Source: Candidatus Daviesbacteria bacterium RIFCSPHIGHO2_01_FULL_41_45 | GTDB taxonomy: Bacteria > Patescibacteriota > Microgenomatia > Daviesbacterales > UBA10151 | Assembly (NCBI GenBank): GCA_001776975.1 | Contig: MFCS01000022.1 | Coordinates: forward strand, 1 to 52,519 | DNA length: 52,519 nt | Direction: 5' to 3' | Shown here: in pieces, positions 9,192 through 18,165 of the stretch | Position numbering within the stretch: position 1 is the first letter of the stretch | Layout: each line of letters begins with the position of its first letter | Notes under the pieces: generated by a model | Database searches by the model: none | Told to the model about the DNA's origin: nothing | What the model saw: only the letters and a program-made list of their open reading frames with translations | Program-made: the position numbers and the translations under genes

Positions 9192-9842
9192 TCACTTTTT
9201 CAGGGTTCTCTCAACCACATCCTTGACCACCTCATATTCAAATCCTCTGCGTAGTAAAAACTCATAGGCTTTTTTTCTTGTTTCTTGGTAGGGAAGCTTT
9301 GACCATCTGGGCAATCTTTTTAATAAAACATCTTCTGCTGTCTGCTCCTGGCTACCTACTTTCTGATTTTCACTTATAACCTCCTCAATCAATTCTCTTC
9401 CCAGCCCTTTTTTAAAAAGCTCGGCCTTTACTAAATTTATTCCCCTCTTTTTTGACCGACTCTCTACCCAATTATTAGCAAACTGTAGGTCATTTAGCAT
9501 CCCCTTTTGGGTTAACTTCTCAACTAACCGATCTACCACTAAAGGGCTAAGCTCTTCTTTATCTTTTAACTTTCTTTTAAATGATAGGTTTCTTAAATAA
9601 TCTCTGACCTCTTTTTCGGATCTCTGTCTTATCCCAAACAGATAATACATCCTCTCCATTAACTTACCCACCTCCGCCTCAAAAAATAACTCAGTTAATA
9701 GACTCTCCTCAATGACCTTACCAGGAATTAAACGATACTCGACCACCAAGTCCTCATCAGCCCCAAAGGCAAATACTCCATCTAAAAAAACATTAAATCT
9801 TTGGGGATTATTTTTTTGGGGTAAAACCTCAGTAACTTTCAC
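9192..9842 (-). CDS. recX: regulatory protein RecX
   Basis: RecX three-helix repeats (RSEKEVRDYL, DLQFANNWVESR, KKAYEFLLRRGFEYEVV); downstream of recA. Confidence 0.9.
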   Translation of the reverse strand: MKVTEVLPQKNNPQRFNVFLDGVFAFGADEDLVVEYRLIPGKVIEESLLTELFFEAEVGKLMERMYYLFGIRQRSEKEVRDYLRNLSFKRKLKDKEELSPLVVDRLVEKLTQKGMLNDLQFANNWVESRSKKRGINLVKAELFKKGLGRELIEEVISENQKVGSQEQTAEDVLLKRLPRWSKLPYQETRKKAYEFLLRRGFEYEVVKDVVERTLKK

Positions 9843-9850
9843 TCAGAATA

Positions 9851-10936
9851 TTATCCTGCTTCCTCTACTACCGCTGCTCCGTTACCTACCTCATCCTTCT
9901 CTTCCTCACCCACCACTAATCTCTCTTTACCATCTTTATCCTTTTTACCCCAAGCAGCCCTGATATCTTTTTCCAACTTCTCAGACTCTTTGGGATTGTC
10001 TTTTAGATAACCAATCGCTGCTGCCCTACCTTGGCCAAGTAGTGTTTCTCCCCAGCGAATAAAGGCCCCTGCCTTAGTTAATATCCCCAGCTCAATACCC
10101 ACATCCAATAACTCTCCCTCGTGGGATATCCCATTTTCATCCATATCAAACTCCGCCATCCTAAATGGGGGAGCGACCTTATTTTTTACTACCTTAACCC
10201 GGTGCCGGGAACCAATCACCTTATCTCCGTCTTTAATATTTTCAATCCTTCTGATATCAAGTCTCACCGAAGCATAGAACTTTAAAGCTAGACCTCCGGG
10301 GGTAGTTTCAGGATTACCAAACATCACCCCAATTTTTTGCCTCAACTGATTAGTAAAAATTACCAAAGTGTTAGTATTTGAGACTGCCCCAGTTAATTTT
10401 CGCAGAGCCTGAGACATCAAACGAGCTTGGACACCCATTGAGGAGTCTCCCATCTCGCCCTCCAACTCTGACTTGGGAACCAAGGCTGCCACTGAATCAA
10501 TCACTACCACATCAATCCCACCAGATCGAATCAACGCCTCAGCTATCTCTAAACCCTGTTCACCAGTATCAGGTTGAGAGATCAATAATTCATCTAAATT
10601 AACTCCAATTTTTTGAGCCCGTTGCGGATCCAAGGCATGCTCAGCATCTATAAACGCTGCCACCCCACCCTTTTTTTGAGCCTCAGAGATAACATGCAAA
10701 CAAAAAGTGGTCTTACCAGAGGCCTCTGGACCAAAAATCTCCACAATTCGCCCTTTGGGTAATCCACCCACACCTAAAGCTAGATCAGCAGCAATGGAAC
10801 CAGTGGAAATCACCTGGGTAGTTAATCTCTCAGCTCTTTCTCCAAGCCTCATTATTGAACCGGTGCCATAGGTCTTTTGAATCTGCTGCATTGCAGTAGC
10901 AATAGCAGCCCGGCGAGCATCCATATCAGCAGTCAT
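9851..10936 (-). CDS. recA: recombinase RecA
   Basis: [59 protein letters not shown]. Confidence 0.98.
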   Translation of the reverse strand: MTADMDARRAAIATAMQQIQKTYGTGSIMRLGERAERLTTQVISTGSIAADLALGVGGLPKGRIVEIFGPEASGKTTFCLHVISEAQKKGGVAAFIDAEHALDPQRAQKIGVNLDELLISQPDTGEQGLEIAEALIRSGGIDVVVIDSVAALVPKSELEGEMGDSSMGVQARLMSQALRKLTGAVSNTNTLVIFTNQLRQKIGVMFGNPETTPGGLALKFYASVRLDIRRIENIKDGDKVIGSRHRVKVVKNKVAPPFRMAEFDMDENGISHEGELLDVGIELGILTKAGAFIRWGETLLGQGRAAAIGYLKDNPKESEKLEKDIRAAWGKKDKDGKERLVVGEEEKDEVGNGAAVVEEAG

Positions 10937-10998
10937 AATTAAATTTACCTTAGCAAATTAAAAACCGCAAAGCAATATATCAGATTTGTGTTATTTCG

Positions 10999-11013
10999 AT
11001 GTATGGATACATA
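10999..11013 (-). promoter_or_regulatory. palindromic motif TATGTATCCATACAT upstream of recA (candidate operator)
   Basis: ATGTAT-CC-ATACAT perfect inverted repeat overlapping the candidate recA -35. Confidence 0.55.
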
Positions 11014-11016
11014 TCA

Positions 11017-11901
11017 TTATGCTTCCCTACTCCACCTAGCGAAAATTCCAGTTGATAATAATCTGTGATTAGTCTCTTCTTTTAAAACCAGTTCCCCTGC
11101 CTCTATTCCCCCACCAAACCCGCTAAAGACATCTTTTAAAACGTTTTCTAACATTAAATGTGAAGCGCTAATGGCATAAGCATTAACAATTAAAAAGAGT
11201 GGCTTGGCGGACAGGAGATTTTTACAGGCATCCATTAATTTTGGGAAATGAGTCTCAAACTCCCACCTTTCTCCGTTTGGCCCATGTCCAAAGCTTGGTG
11301 GATCAAGTATTATCCCATCATATTTTACGCCTCTTTTAAACTCTCTGTGAATAAATTTTAAACAATCATCCAAAATCCATCTAATCCCCTGCAGATCTAA
11401 CTGAGAAGCAGATTGATTCTCCTTGGCCCAACCAATAGCTGGGCGGGAGGCATCAACGTGCGTCACCCTAGCTCCAGCTTTTGTGGCTACAAGTGAGGCG
11501 ATACCGGTGTAGGCAAAAAGATTGAGGATTTGTGGCTTATTACCTGATTTAACTCTGGCAGTTATTAGTCTTTCCATCCAATCCCAATGAATGGCCTGCT
11601 CTGGAAAGACACCAGTGTGTTTAAAAGGTGTTAATTTACAATAAAATGTTATATCTTTATACCTCATTAACCATTTTTGAGGAACGCTCCCCTTAAACCA
11701 CCTATCTTGAGAGTTGCCACCCTCCTTAAAAGTAGCGCTAGCTTTTTTCCACTCCGATTCTGGTAAATGTAGTTTCCATAAAGCCTGCGGGTCGGGACGG
11801 GATAGGATAAACTGTCCAAATTTTTCCAACCTTTTACCATTACCACTGTCTAGTAATGAGTACTCCGGCAGGAGATCTTTATCTAAAATGAAAAGGCTCA
11901 T
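11017..11901 (-). CDS. class I SAM-dependent methyltransferase (RlmI/rRNA methyltransferase-like)
   Basis: ILNLFAYTGIASLVATKAGARVTHVDASRPAIGWAKEN, GIILDPPSFGHGPNGE. Confidence 0.85.
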   Translation of the reverse strand: MSLFILDKDLLPEYSLLDSGNGKRLEKFGQFILSRPDPQALWKLHLPESEWKKASATFKEGGNSQDRWFKGSVPQKWLMRYKDITFYCKLTPFKHTGVFPEQAIHWDWMERLITARVKSGNKPQILNLFAYTGIASLVATKAGARVTHVDASRPAIGWAKENQSASQLDLQGIRWILDDCLKFIHREFKRGVKYDGIILDPPSFGHGPNGERWEFETHFPKLMDACKNLLSAKPLFLIVNAYAISASHLMLENVLKDVFSGFGGGIEAGELVLKEETNHRLLSTGIFARWSREA

Positions 11902-11954
11902 TATATGAATTATACGTGGGAGGATGCCAAAATACTATTTCACGTATACTTCCT

Positions 11955-11987
11955 TTACACCCCTTCTTTTACACCCTTGGGGTGTAA
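11955..11987. repeat. inverted repeat TTACACCC-TTG-GGGTGTAA with an extra upstream TTACACCCC copy
   Basis: 8-bp perfect stem at 11969-11987; alternative partner at 11955-11963. Confidence 0.6.
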
Positions 11988-12021
11988 CAGCCTGCAACAA
12001 GAAATTACTATGAATTTTCTG

Positions 12022-12093
12022 TCGGGGTGACAGGAATTGGACCTGCTACTTCTCGACCCCCAGCCGAGCGTTCTACCGATGAACTACACCCCG
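12022..12093 (-). tRNA. tRNA-Pro(GGG); CCA not encoded
   Basis: Cloverleaf on - strand: CGGGGTG...CACCCCG acceptor, anticodon loop CTGGGGG, T-arm GCAGGTCCAATTCCTGT. Confidence 0.92.
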
Positions 12094-12094
12094 T

Positions 12095-12673
12095 TTATTC
12101 AACCACAATCTCCCCAAGCTCCTTTTGAGTTGGATTACAGTAATCCAGCTTTATAGGAAAAGAGCCGGTACCGGTAAATCTCATTTTTATTACCTGTCCC
12201 TCTCCCACCTCATACCTTTGTTTATTGATAAATACACAGTAATCCTGAGGAATATCAGAAAACCTAAAACCATATAATACCCCTCTTTTCAAAGATGATC
12301 GTTTACTCCCTGGGATCATATTTATTACTGTCTCTACATCAGTTTGTGTAGCAATACTACTATCAAACGCCGTCACCTTAACATCCTCACCTAAAACATC
12401 CTCAGTTTTTTGGTTAATTACCCCCATCACACTCTCTGTTTTATCTTTGATCTCTTTTCTGAAATTATCTCTTGACTCCTCTATTAAAACTCTGGGGTAA
12501 TCAGCCACCGATCTCGCTCCTAAAACCTGCTCTTTTAATTTAACTACCGAATCTACCCAGGATGGAGTAGGAAGTTGTTTTTGAGAACCCCAAAAAAACC
12601 AACCCACCACCACCAAACAAACTATAAATATAATTAAGACTACCCACTGCCACATTAATTCTATCATAGCCAT
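12095..12673 (-). CDS. hypothetical membrane-anchored protein
   Basis: N-terminal TM, ORF abuts tRNA gene. Confidence 0.65.
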   Translation of the reverse strand: MAMIELMWQWVVLIIFIVCLVVVGWFFWGSQKQLPTPSWVDSVVKLKEQVLGARSVADYPRVLIEESRDNFRKEIKDKTESVMGVINQKTEDVLGEDVKVTAFDSSIATQTDVETVINMIPGSKRSSLKRGVLYGFRFSDIPQDYCVFINKQRYEVGEGQVIKMRFTGTGSFPIKLDYCNPTQKELGEIVVE

Positions 12674-12698
12674 ATTTTCATCTGTTATACTAGTAGAT

Positions 12699-13439
12699 GT
12701 GATACCTCAAGCTCTTTCACCATTCATAACCTTACTGACATTTTTTCTCCTGTTGTTTGGCTACACCAAGATAGTTGGGCCGATCCCTTTTTCTGTTGAT
12801 TCAGTCACCACCCAAAAATCAGATACTTTTCAAGTAACTGGGGAAGGAAAAACATCTGTCTTGCCAGATGTCGCAGTAGTTAGTGTGGGAGTAACAGCTG
12901 GTGGTTCAACTGTCAAAATTGCCCAGGATACAATCAACAGCAATATTAACAAAGTGACTGAGGCCATTAAAAAACTGGGCGTAGCCTATCAAGATATTCA
13001 AACCCAAAACTACTCAGTTAACCCAAACTATGATTTTAAAGAGGGATCTCAACGGGTTAATGGTTATCAGGCTAATACCAATTTATCAGTTAAAATCAGA
13101 GATCTGGAGAAGGTTAACCTAGTGATTGATACCGCTACTGGGAATGGAGCTAATCAGGTAGGCGGTATCATTTTTGAGGCATCTGATAAATCTAAAGCAG
13201 AGGATTCAGCTAGGGAAAAAGCGGTTCAGCAAGCTAAAGATAAGGCACAGTCAGCTGCCAAGATAGCCGGCTTCTCTTTAGGTAGAATTATAAATTATTC
13301 TGAAAACTTGAATAGTATTCGTCCAGCGATATCTTTAAGAGGTGTGGCTATGGGAGCAGCTGATGAAAAATCTACCCAGATTGAGTCAGGAACAAACGAG
13401 GTGATAGTGACCGTCACTTTAAGCTACGAGATTAAATAA
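12699..13439 (+). CDS. SIMPL domain (DUF541) protein
   Basis: FQVTGEGKTSVLPDVAVVSVGVTAGGSTVKIAQDTINSNINKVTEAIKKLGV; GTG start 7 nt after TATACT. Confidence 0.9.
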   Translation: MIPQALSPFITLLTFFLLLFGYTKIVGPIPFSVDSVTTQKSDTFQVTGEGKTSVLPDVAVVSVGVTAGGSTVKIAQDTINSNINKVTEAIKKLGVAYQDIQTQNYSVNPNYDFKEGSQRVNGYQANTNLSVKIRDLEKVNLVIDTATGNGANQVGGIIFEASDKSKAEDSAREKAVQQAKDKAQSAAKIAGFSLGRIINYSENLNSIRPAISLRGVAMGAADEKSTQIESGTNEVIVTVTLSYEIK

Positions 13440-13454
13440 CTGCACATACCCTTT

Positions 13455-14090
13455 ATGGACAAAATTCAACAATTAGCAGATTTAAAAAAACGAATGGAGG
13501 AGGATAAGGATTTACCTCTCAGAGATACAGCTACCCAATTAGTTTTTGGTGAGGGAAATCCAGACAGTAAGATTTATTTTTTAGGTGAGGCTCCGGGATT
13601 TCACGAGGATAAACACGGTAGACCTTTTATTGGCATGGCAGGAAAACTACTAACTCAAACCCTAGAAGAAATAGGTTTAAAAAGAGAGGCTGTTTATATC
13701 TCCAATGTAGTGCGGTTTAGACCACCAGAAAATAGAGACCCCAGCCCTGAGGAGTTAACTGCTTTTGCTCCATATATTGATGAGGAAATCGCTGTTATTA
13801 ATCCTAAAATAATTGTTACCTTGGGACGGTTTTCTATGGGAAAATTTATCCCTGATGTTAAAATATCCCAGGTTCATGGCCAACCCAGAACTGTAAATTA
13901 TCAAGGAAAAGAGTACTTACTTGTTCCCATGTACCACCCGGCAGCAGCCCTAAGAGCAACCAGTATGATGAACCAATTTAAAAAGGATTTTCAGGTCTTA
14001 AAAACTTTACTAGAAGCTCCCACTCCAACTAAAAATGTAGAACAAAAAGCAGCTAATTCTCAGGATACCCAACAACTAATCTTACTTTAA
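13455..14090 (+). CDS. family 4-like uracil-DNA glycosylase lacking Fe-S cysteines
   Basis: GEAPGFHEDKHGRPFIGMAGKLL, YISNVVRFRPPENRDPSPEE, HPAAALR; zero Cys in whole ORF. Confidence 0.88.
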   Translation: MDKIQQLADLKKRMEEDKDLPLRDTATQLVFGEGNPDSKIYFLGEAPGFHEDKHGRPFIGMAGKLLTQTLEEIGLKREAVYISNVVRFRPPENRDPSPEELTAFAPYIDEEIAVINPKIIVTLGRFSMGKFIPDVKISQVHGQPRTVNYQGKEYLLVPMYHPAAALRATSMMNQFKKDFQVLKTLLEAPTPTKNVEQKAANSQDTQQLILL

Positions 14091-14094
14091 AAAA

Positions 14095-15564
14095 TTAATC
14101 TAGAGCAGTAGTATTGACACCTTTATCCCACTCAATTTCTGAATATTTTTTTAACATCTCTTTTAATACTTTTTTAATCTCTTCATATTTTTCTTTCGTT
14201 TTGGCCTCAAATTTAACGGTAATATACGGACCATTTTGAGAGGCCCTAATGATCGCCATGTGATCTGGTGTGTCTACTCTCACTCCATCAATAGTCACAT
14301 ACTCTCCGTGTGGCCAGATACTTTTGAACTCCTGTTGAATCTTATCCTCAATAAACTGAAACTTAATATCATCGGCTAAACCAAACTTAATTTCCGGACT
14401 ACTAACATACTCCGGTAGTTCGTCTGCAACTTGGCCCAAGGTTTTCCCTACCCGCTCTAAATACTGAAGCAACCGCAAACAGGCATAAGCTGCATCATCG
14501 TGACCATAGAAATTGTCCATAAAGAAAATATGTCCCGATAACTCTCCCCCAAACGGTGAACGCTCCTCCTTAATTTTAGCTTTAATATATGAATGTCCAG
14601 TTTTCCAGATCACGGGTACCCCACCAGCATTTTTAACTGTATCGCTAACCTGGCGTGAACACAAAGCATTGTAAACAATTGACGCACCGGGCATTGTATC
14701 TAATACATCTTTGGCAAAAATTGCAACGATTGAATCCATCCAAAACACCCGCCCGTTTTCGTCAACTACTGACATCCGATCACCATCTGTATCATAGGCA
14801 AACCCTATATCTGCCCTAGTTTTCTTGACTCCTTCTGCCAGACGCTGCAAAACTTCCACTTCAGTCGGATCAGGGGTTCCCACTGGGAAATTCCCATCTA
14901 AATTAGTATTCTGCTCAAACACCTCACAACCAGCTTCTCTAAATATGGTTGGGTAAAATATTCCCGGTGTTGTACAAGAAGCATCCACTACAATTTTCCA
15001 TTTTTTCTTTAAATCAAAGTGTTTGAGAATATCTTTTTTATAGTCTGGGAAAATATCATCTTCCTTATTTTCACCCTTAACTTCTGCCTCCACTAGCTTA
15101 TCCTCTTCAATTAACTTCCTTAGATTTTGCAGTTCATCCGCTAACATAGTATCTGAATATCCAACCCCCAACTTTAATCCATTAAAGTCTTTAGGATTAT
15201 GTGAGGCTGTAACCATCGCTCCAGCCTTAGATTTAAAATGATAGCTGGAAAAGTAGACAATTTGACTTAAGGATAAACCAAGATCAAAGGTGTTTATTCC
15301 AGCATCATTTAAGCCAGAGATAAAAGCTTGGGAATATTTTTCACTAGTTAGACGATTGTCCCTACCAACAGCTGATTCCTTAATTCGTCGTTGTTGTAAG
15401 AAGGTGCCATAAGCTCTCCCCAGAGTATAATAGACATCTTCGTTTAAATCTTCCCCCACAACACCCCGGATATCATATCCACGAAAGATCTTGGGGTTAA
15501 CTTTTGACAGTTGATACATACCGGCAACAAAGGTCATGGTATCACAGAATATCTTATTGTCCAA
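14095..15564 (-). CDS. phosphomannomutase/phosphoglucomutase
   Basis: FRGYDIRGVVGEDL, TASHNPKDFNGLK, DTDGDRMSVVDENG, GGELSGHIFF. Confidence 0.93.
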   Translation of the reverse strand: MDNKIFCDTMTFVAGMYQLSKVNPKIFRGYDIRGVVGEDLNEDVYYTLGRAYGTFLQQRRIKESAVGRDNRLTSEKYSQAFISGLNDAGINTFDLGLSLSQIVYFSSYHFKSKAGAMVTASHNPKDFNGLKLGVGYSDTMLADELQNLRKLIEEDKLVEAEVKGENKEDDIFPDYKKDILKHFDLKKKWKIVVDASCTTPGIFYPTIFREAGCEVFEQNTNLDGNFPVGTPDPTEVEVLQRLAEGVKKTRADIGFAYDTDGDRMSVVDENGRVFWMDSIVAIFAKDVLDTMPGASIVYNALCSRQVSDTVKNAGGVPVIWKTGHSYIKAKIKEERSPFGGELSGHIFFMDNFYGHDDAAYACLRLLQYLERVGKTLGQVADELPEYVSSPEIKFGLADDIKFQFIEDKIQQEFKSIWPHGEYVTIDGVRVDTPDHMAIIRASQNGPYITVKFEAKTKEKYEEIKKVLKEMLKKYSEIEWDKGVNTTALD

Positions 15565-15568
15565 TTAT

Positions 15569-16084
15569 CTATTTTAAAACTCTCTTTTGGAGTAACTTGG
15601 GTAACCGTTTTAAAGTATCATAAATCACCGGTAACTCCAGATAATCTATACCCAAAGCCACCCAGGCTAAAAACCCCGGGATCCCTACTCCCTCAACCCC
15701 AAGATAATTTAAAACATACTCATCAGTGATCCAAAAAAGGTGAAGCCATTGGGAGTTAATTAAAAACAAATACAACAATCCATGAAGAATTCTACCGGAT
15801 CTGACATCATTTAAATAGATTAAAGAGGTGGCAATAATAGCCGGTATCTCCATATAATCTACCAATAGAATTAAAAACTCCCAAACTCCAGTTAGCTCAA
15901 AATGCCCCGCTCCAGTTAATTTTAAGGAGACAACATGAGCAGATAACCAATACAAGTGAACTAATTGGAGAGTAAAAAGCACTGCTGCTAAAGCAGTATT
16001 AAAAAATAAATGTTTGTTATACCAAGTCCAAAAGATTTTAAACAATTTTCTCCCAGGGAAATTCATCCCTACCAAAATGTCCAT
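15569..16084 (-). CDS. hypothetical integral membrane protein (start may be internal, e.g. 16066)
   Basis: Multiple hydrophobic helices; 5' end overlaps metK. Confidence 0.6.
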   Translation of the reverse strand: MDILVGMNFPGRKLFKIFWTWYNKHLFFNTALAAVLFTLQLVHLYWLSAHVVSLKLTGAGHFELTGVWEFLILLVDYMEIPAIIATSLIYLNDVRSGRILHGLLYLFLINSQWLHLFWITDEYVLNYLGVEGVGIPGFLAWVALGIDYLELPVIYDTLKRLPKLLQKRVLK

Positions 16085-17156
16085 AAGCTGCTGTTGGTAA
16101 ATAAATCGGTCTTTGTAGATCCAATCCTTCTAAAATTCCCGACACCGAGGTGTCCAAAATTTTATCCATAAAAGAAAGAATTATCTGCTGGGATTTTTTA
16201 GAGGTACCAAAAGTTTCCACATCTTGCATGGTCGGTTTTTTAGCCCCAATGAAATAGGCTAGTCTTACCTCAGCTTTATCTGCCAAACCTTGAGCCACAA
16301 TATTTTTTGCCAAAAATCTGGCAGCATAGGCTCCTGATCTATCGACCTTAGTCGGATCCTTTCCCGAAAAACATCCACCCCCAACTCTAGCATAACCTCC
16401 ATAAGTATCCACAACAATCTTCCGGCCTGTTAATCCACAATCTGAGGCTGGTCCTCCCCAATACCACATTCCCGTTCCATTAACTACTAAATCATTAATT
16501 TTTATTTTGAAACCATATTTCTCTAAAACTGGGGCTACAACCTCTTTATATATTTCCTGTTTTACTTGATCTAATTTAGTTTGTTCATCATGAGGCACTG
16601 CTATAACAACCTGTAAAACTTTTTCTGGCACTCCATTTTTATATTCAACAGTTACCTGTGACTTACCATCTGGCTTAAGGTAGGGTAAAATTCGTTCTAT
16701 TCTAACCTGATCGATTCTTTTTGTTAAACTGTGAGCTATGGTAATTGCTAAAGGCATAAGCTCAGGAGTTTCAATACACGCAAATCCAAACATCATTCCT
16801 TGATCTCCAGCACCTTTCTTTTTTACTCCAAATGCAATCTGCGGGGACTGTTTACCTACATAGACGTTTATTGGGGATTTATCAGAAAAGTTAAATCGAG
16901 GGTCGGTATATCCCAATCTTTTAATTTGTTCCCTGGCAATTTTTTTAAAGTCAATCTCTACACCATCACTTGTCCCTATCTCCCCAGCAATAATTAATCT
17001 GTTATTTGCCGCCAAACATTCAATAGCGCATCTACCTCTAGGGTCTTGTTTTAAAACCTCATCTAAAATCGCGTCCGCTATTTGGTCACAAATTTTATCA
17101 GGGTGCCCGCTACATACAGATTCTGATGTAAATGTTGATAAGTTATTTTTTGTCAT
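16038..17156 (-). CDS. metK: S-adenosylmethionine synthetase (start corrected to MTKNNLSTFTSESVCSGHPDK)
   Basis: SGHPDKICDQIADAILD, GAGDQGMMFGFA, GGGCFSGKDPTKVDRSGAYAAR; SD AAGGGAGG upstream of 17156. Confidence 0.95.
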   Translation of the reverse strand: MTKNNLSTFTSESVCSGHPDKICDQIADAILDEVLKQDPRGRCAIECLAANNRLIIAGEIGTSDGVEIDFKKIAREQIKRLGYTDPRFNFSDKSPINVYVGKQSPQIAFGVKKKGAGDQGMMFGFACIETPELMPLAITIAHSLTKRIDQVRIERILPYLKPDGKSQVTVEYKNGVPEKVLQVVIAVPHDEQTKLDQVKQEIYKEVVAPVLEKYGFKIKINDLVVNGTGMWYWGGPASDCGLTGRKIVVDTYGGYARVGGGCFSGKDPTKVDRSGAYAARFLAKNIVAQGLADKAEVRLAYFIGAKKPTMQDVETFGTSKKSQQIILSFMDKILDTSVSGILEGLDLQRPIYLPTAAYGHFGRDEFPWEKIV

Positions 17157-17160
17157 TAAA

Positions 17161-17315
17161 AACCTCCCTTGTAAAAGAGAGGTTGCGATCTTTTTCCACT
17201 TATACTCATGGAACAAATCCTTCCTCTTACAAGGTTGGGTGTAGCACCGTGTCTTTTGGATCGGATGCTGGATGGATCATTGAGCCAATTCTCTCCCCAT
17301 CACTCTAGATTAACT
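17161..17315 (-). promoter_or_regulatory. SAM-I (S-box)-like riboswitch with SD-sequestering/terminator-like hairpin upstream of metK
   Basis: - strand AATCTAGAGTGATGGGGAGAGAATTGGCTCAATGATCCATCCAGCATCCG...CGGTGCTACACCC...GGATT; hairpin AACCTCTC-TTTTACAA-GGGAGGTT overlapping the SD. Confidence 0.72.
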
Positions 17316-17387
17316 AACTACATATTAATTTATACCATTAACTTTTAAAAATCAATAGATAAAAATATTTGATATAATCTCACTATT

Positions 17388-17561
17388 ATGAAAAGAGTAA
17401 TTATCATCCATTGTTGGGAAGGATATCCTGAATACTGTTGGTATCAATCAGTTAAAAAAGAGTTGGAAAATAAGGGTTTTCAAGTAGAGGTGCCCAAGAT
17501 GCCAGAGACTGAGTTACCCAAGCAATTTTTGAGATTAGTAAATAATCCCTATGGATTCTAA
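17388..17561 (+). pseudogene. truncated RBBP9/YdeN-like serine hydrolase N-terminal fragment
   Basis: MKRVIIIHCWEGYPEYCWYQSVKKELENKGFQVEVPKMPETELPKQ... then stop at 57 aa; no GxSxG or catalytic C-terminus. Confidence 0.6.
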
Positions 17562-18165
17562 GGTTGTTAAACATTTCCAAAAAGTTGATCTAACTTTATA
17601 CAAAACTTACCTCAAGATTTTAAAAAAACAGGGAGAGTTTCCGGTTAGAAAAAAGTTGGTCTTTGATCAGTATTTTAATGAACTGGTAGAAAGTATTATC
17701 TCCCAACAACTCTCAGTTAAGGCTGCTGATACAATTTATAATCGGGTCAAGTCTATCTTCCCCCAAAATAAAATCACCCCCGGGAATATTTTAAAAACTA
17801 CATCTGAAGCCATCTGGGCTTGTGGGTTATCGAATTCTAAAGTCTCATTCATCAAAGATTTATCTCAAAAAATTATTGATAAACAGTTAGATTTAAAAAA
17901 ATTAGATTCTATGGATGATGAGAATATTAAGGAAACTTTAATGAAGATAAAAGGTATCGGACCCTGGACGGTGGAGATGTTTTTAATGTTTTCCCTGCAA
18001 AGAAAAGACATCTTCTCTCACGGTGATTTAGGCCTAAAAAATGCCCTCAAGAAATTATATTATTTAGATAATCCTAGTAAAGAAGATTTAGAGAAAATTA
18101 TTGGCAGGTGGTCTCCTTACAAAACATCTGCCTGTAAAATACTCTGGAAAAGTTTAGATCTTTAA
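17551..18165 (+). CDS. DNA-3-methyladenine glycosylase II (AlkA-like, HhH-GPD)
   Basis: LVESIISQQLSVKAADTIYNRV, MKIKGIGPWTVEMFLMFSLQRKDIFSHGDLGLKNAL. Confidence 0.93.
   Translation: MDSKVVKHFQKVDLTLYKTYLKILKKQGEFPVRKKLVFDQYFNELVESIISQQLSVKAADTIYNRVKSIFPQNKITPGNILKTTSEAIWACGLSNSKVSFIKDLSQKIIDKQLDLKKLDSMDDENIKETLMKIKGIGPWTVEMFLMFSLQRKDIFSHGDLGLKNALKKLYYLDNPSKEDLEKIIGRWSPYKTSACKILWKSLDL

Noticed and set aside
9712-9963. Plus-strand ORF with [34 protein letters not shown] tail
   Set aside because: Antisense of the Glu/Val-rich RecA C-terminus and RecX N-terminus; the low-complexity Pro/Leu tail is a reverse-complement artefact.
17157-17216. N-terminal extension of MetK (MFHEYKWKKIATSLLQGRFL) in the ORF track
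   Set aside because: The extension lies in the riboswitch expression platform; the conserved start MTKNNLS has an SD at the right spacing, so the extension is a chance open frame.
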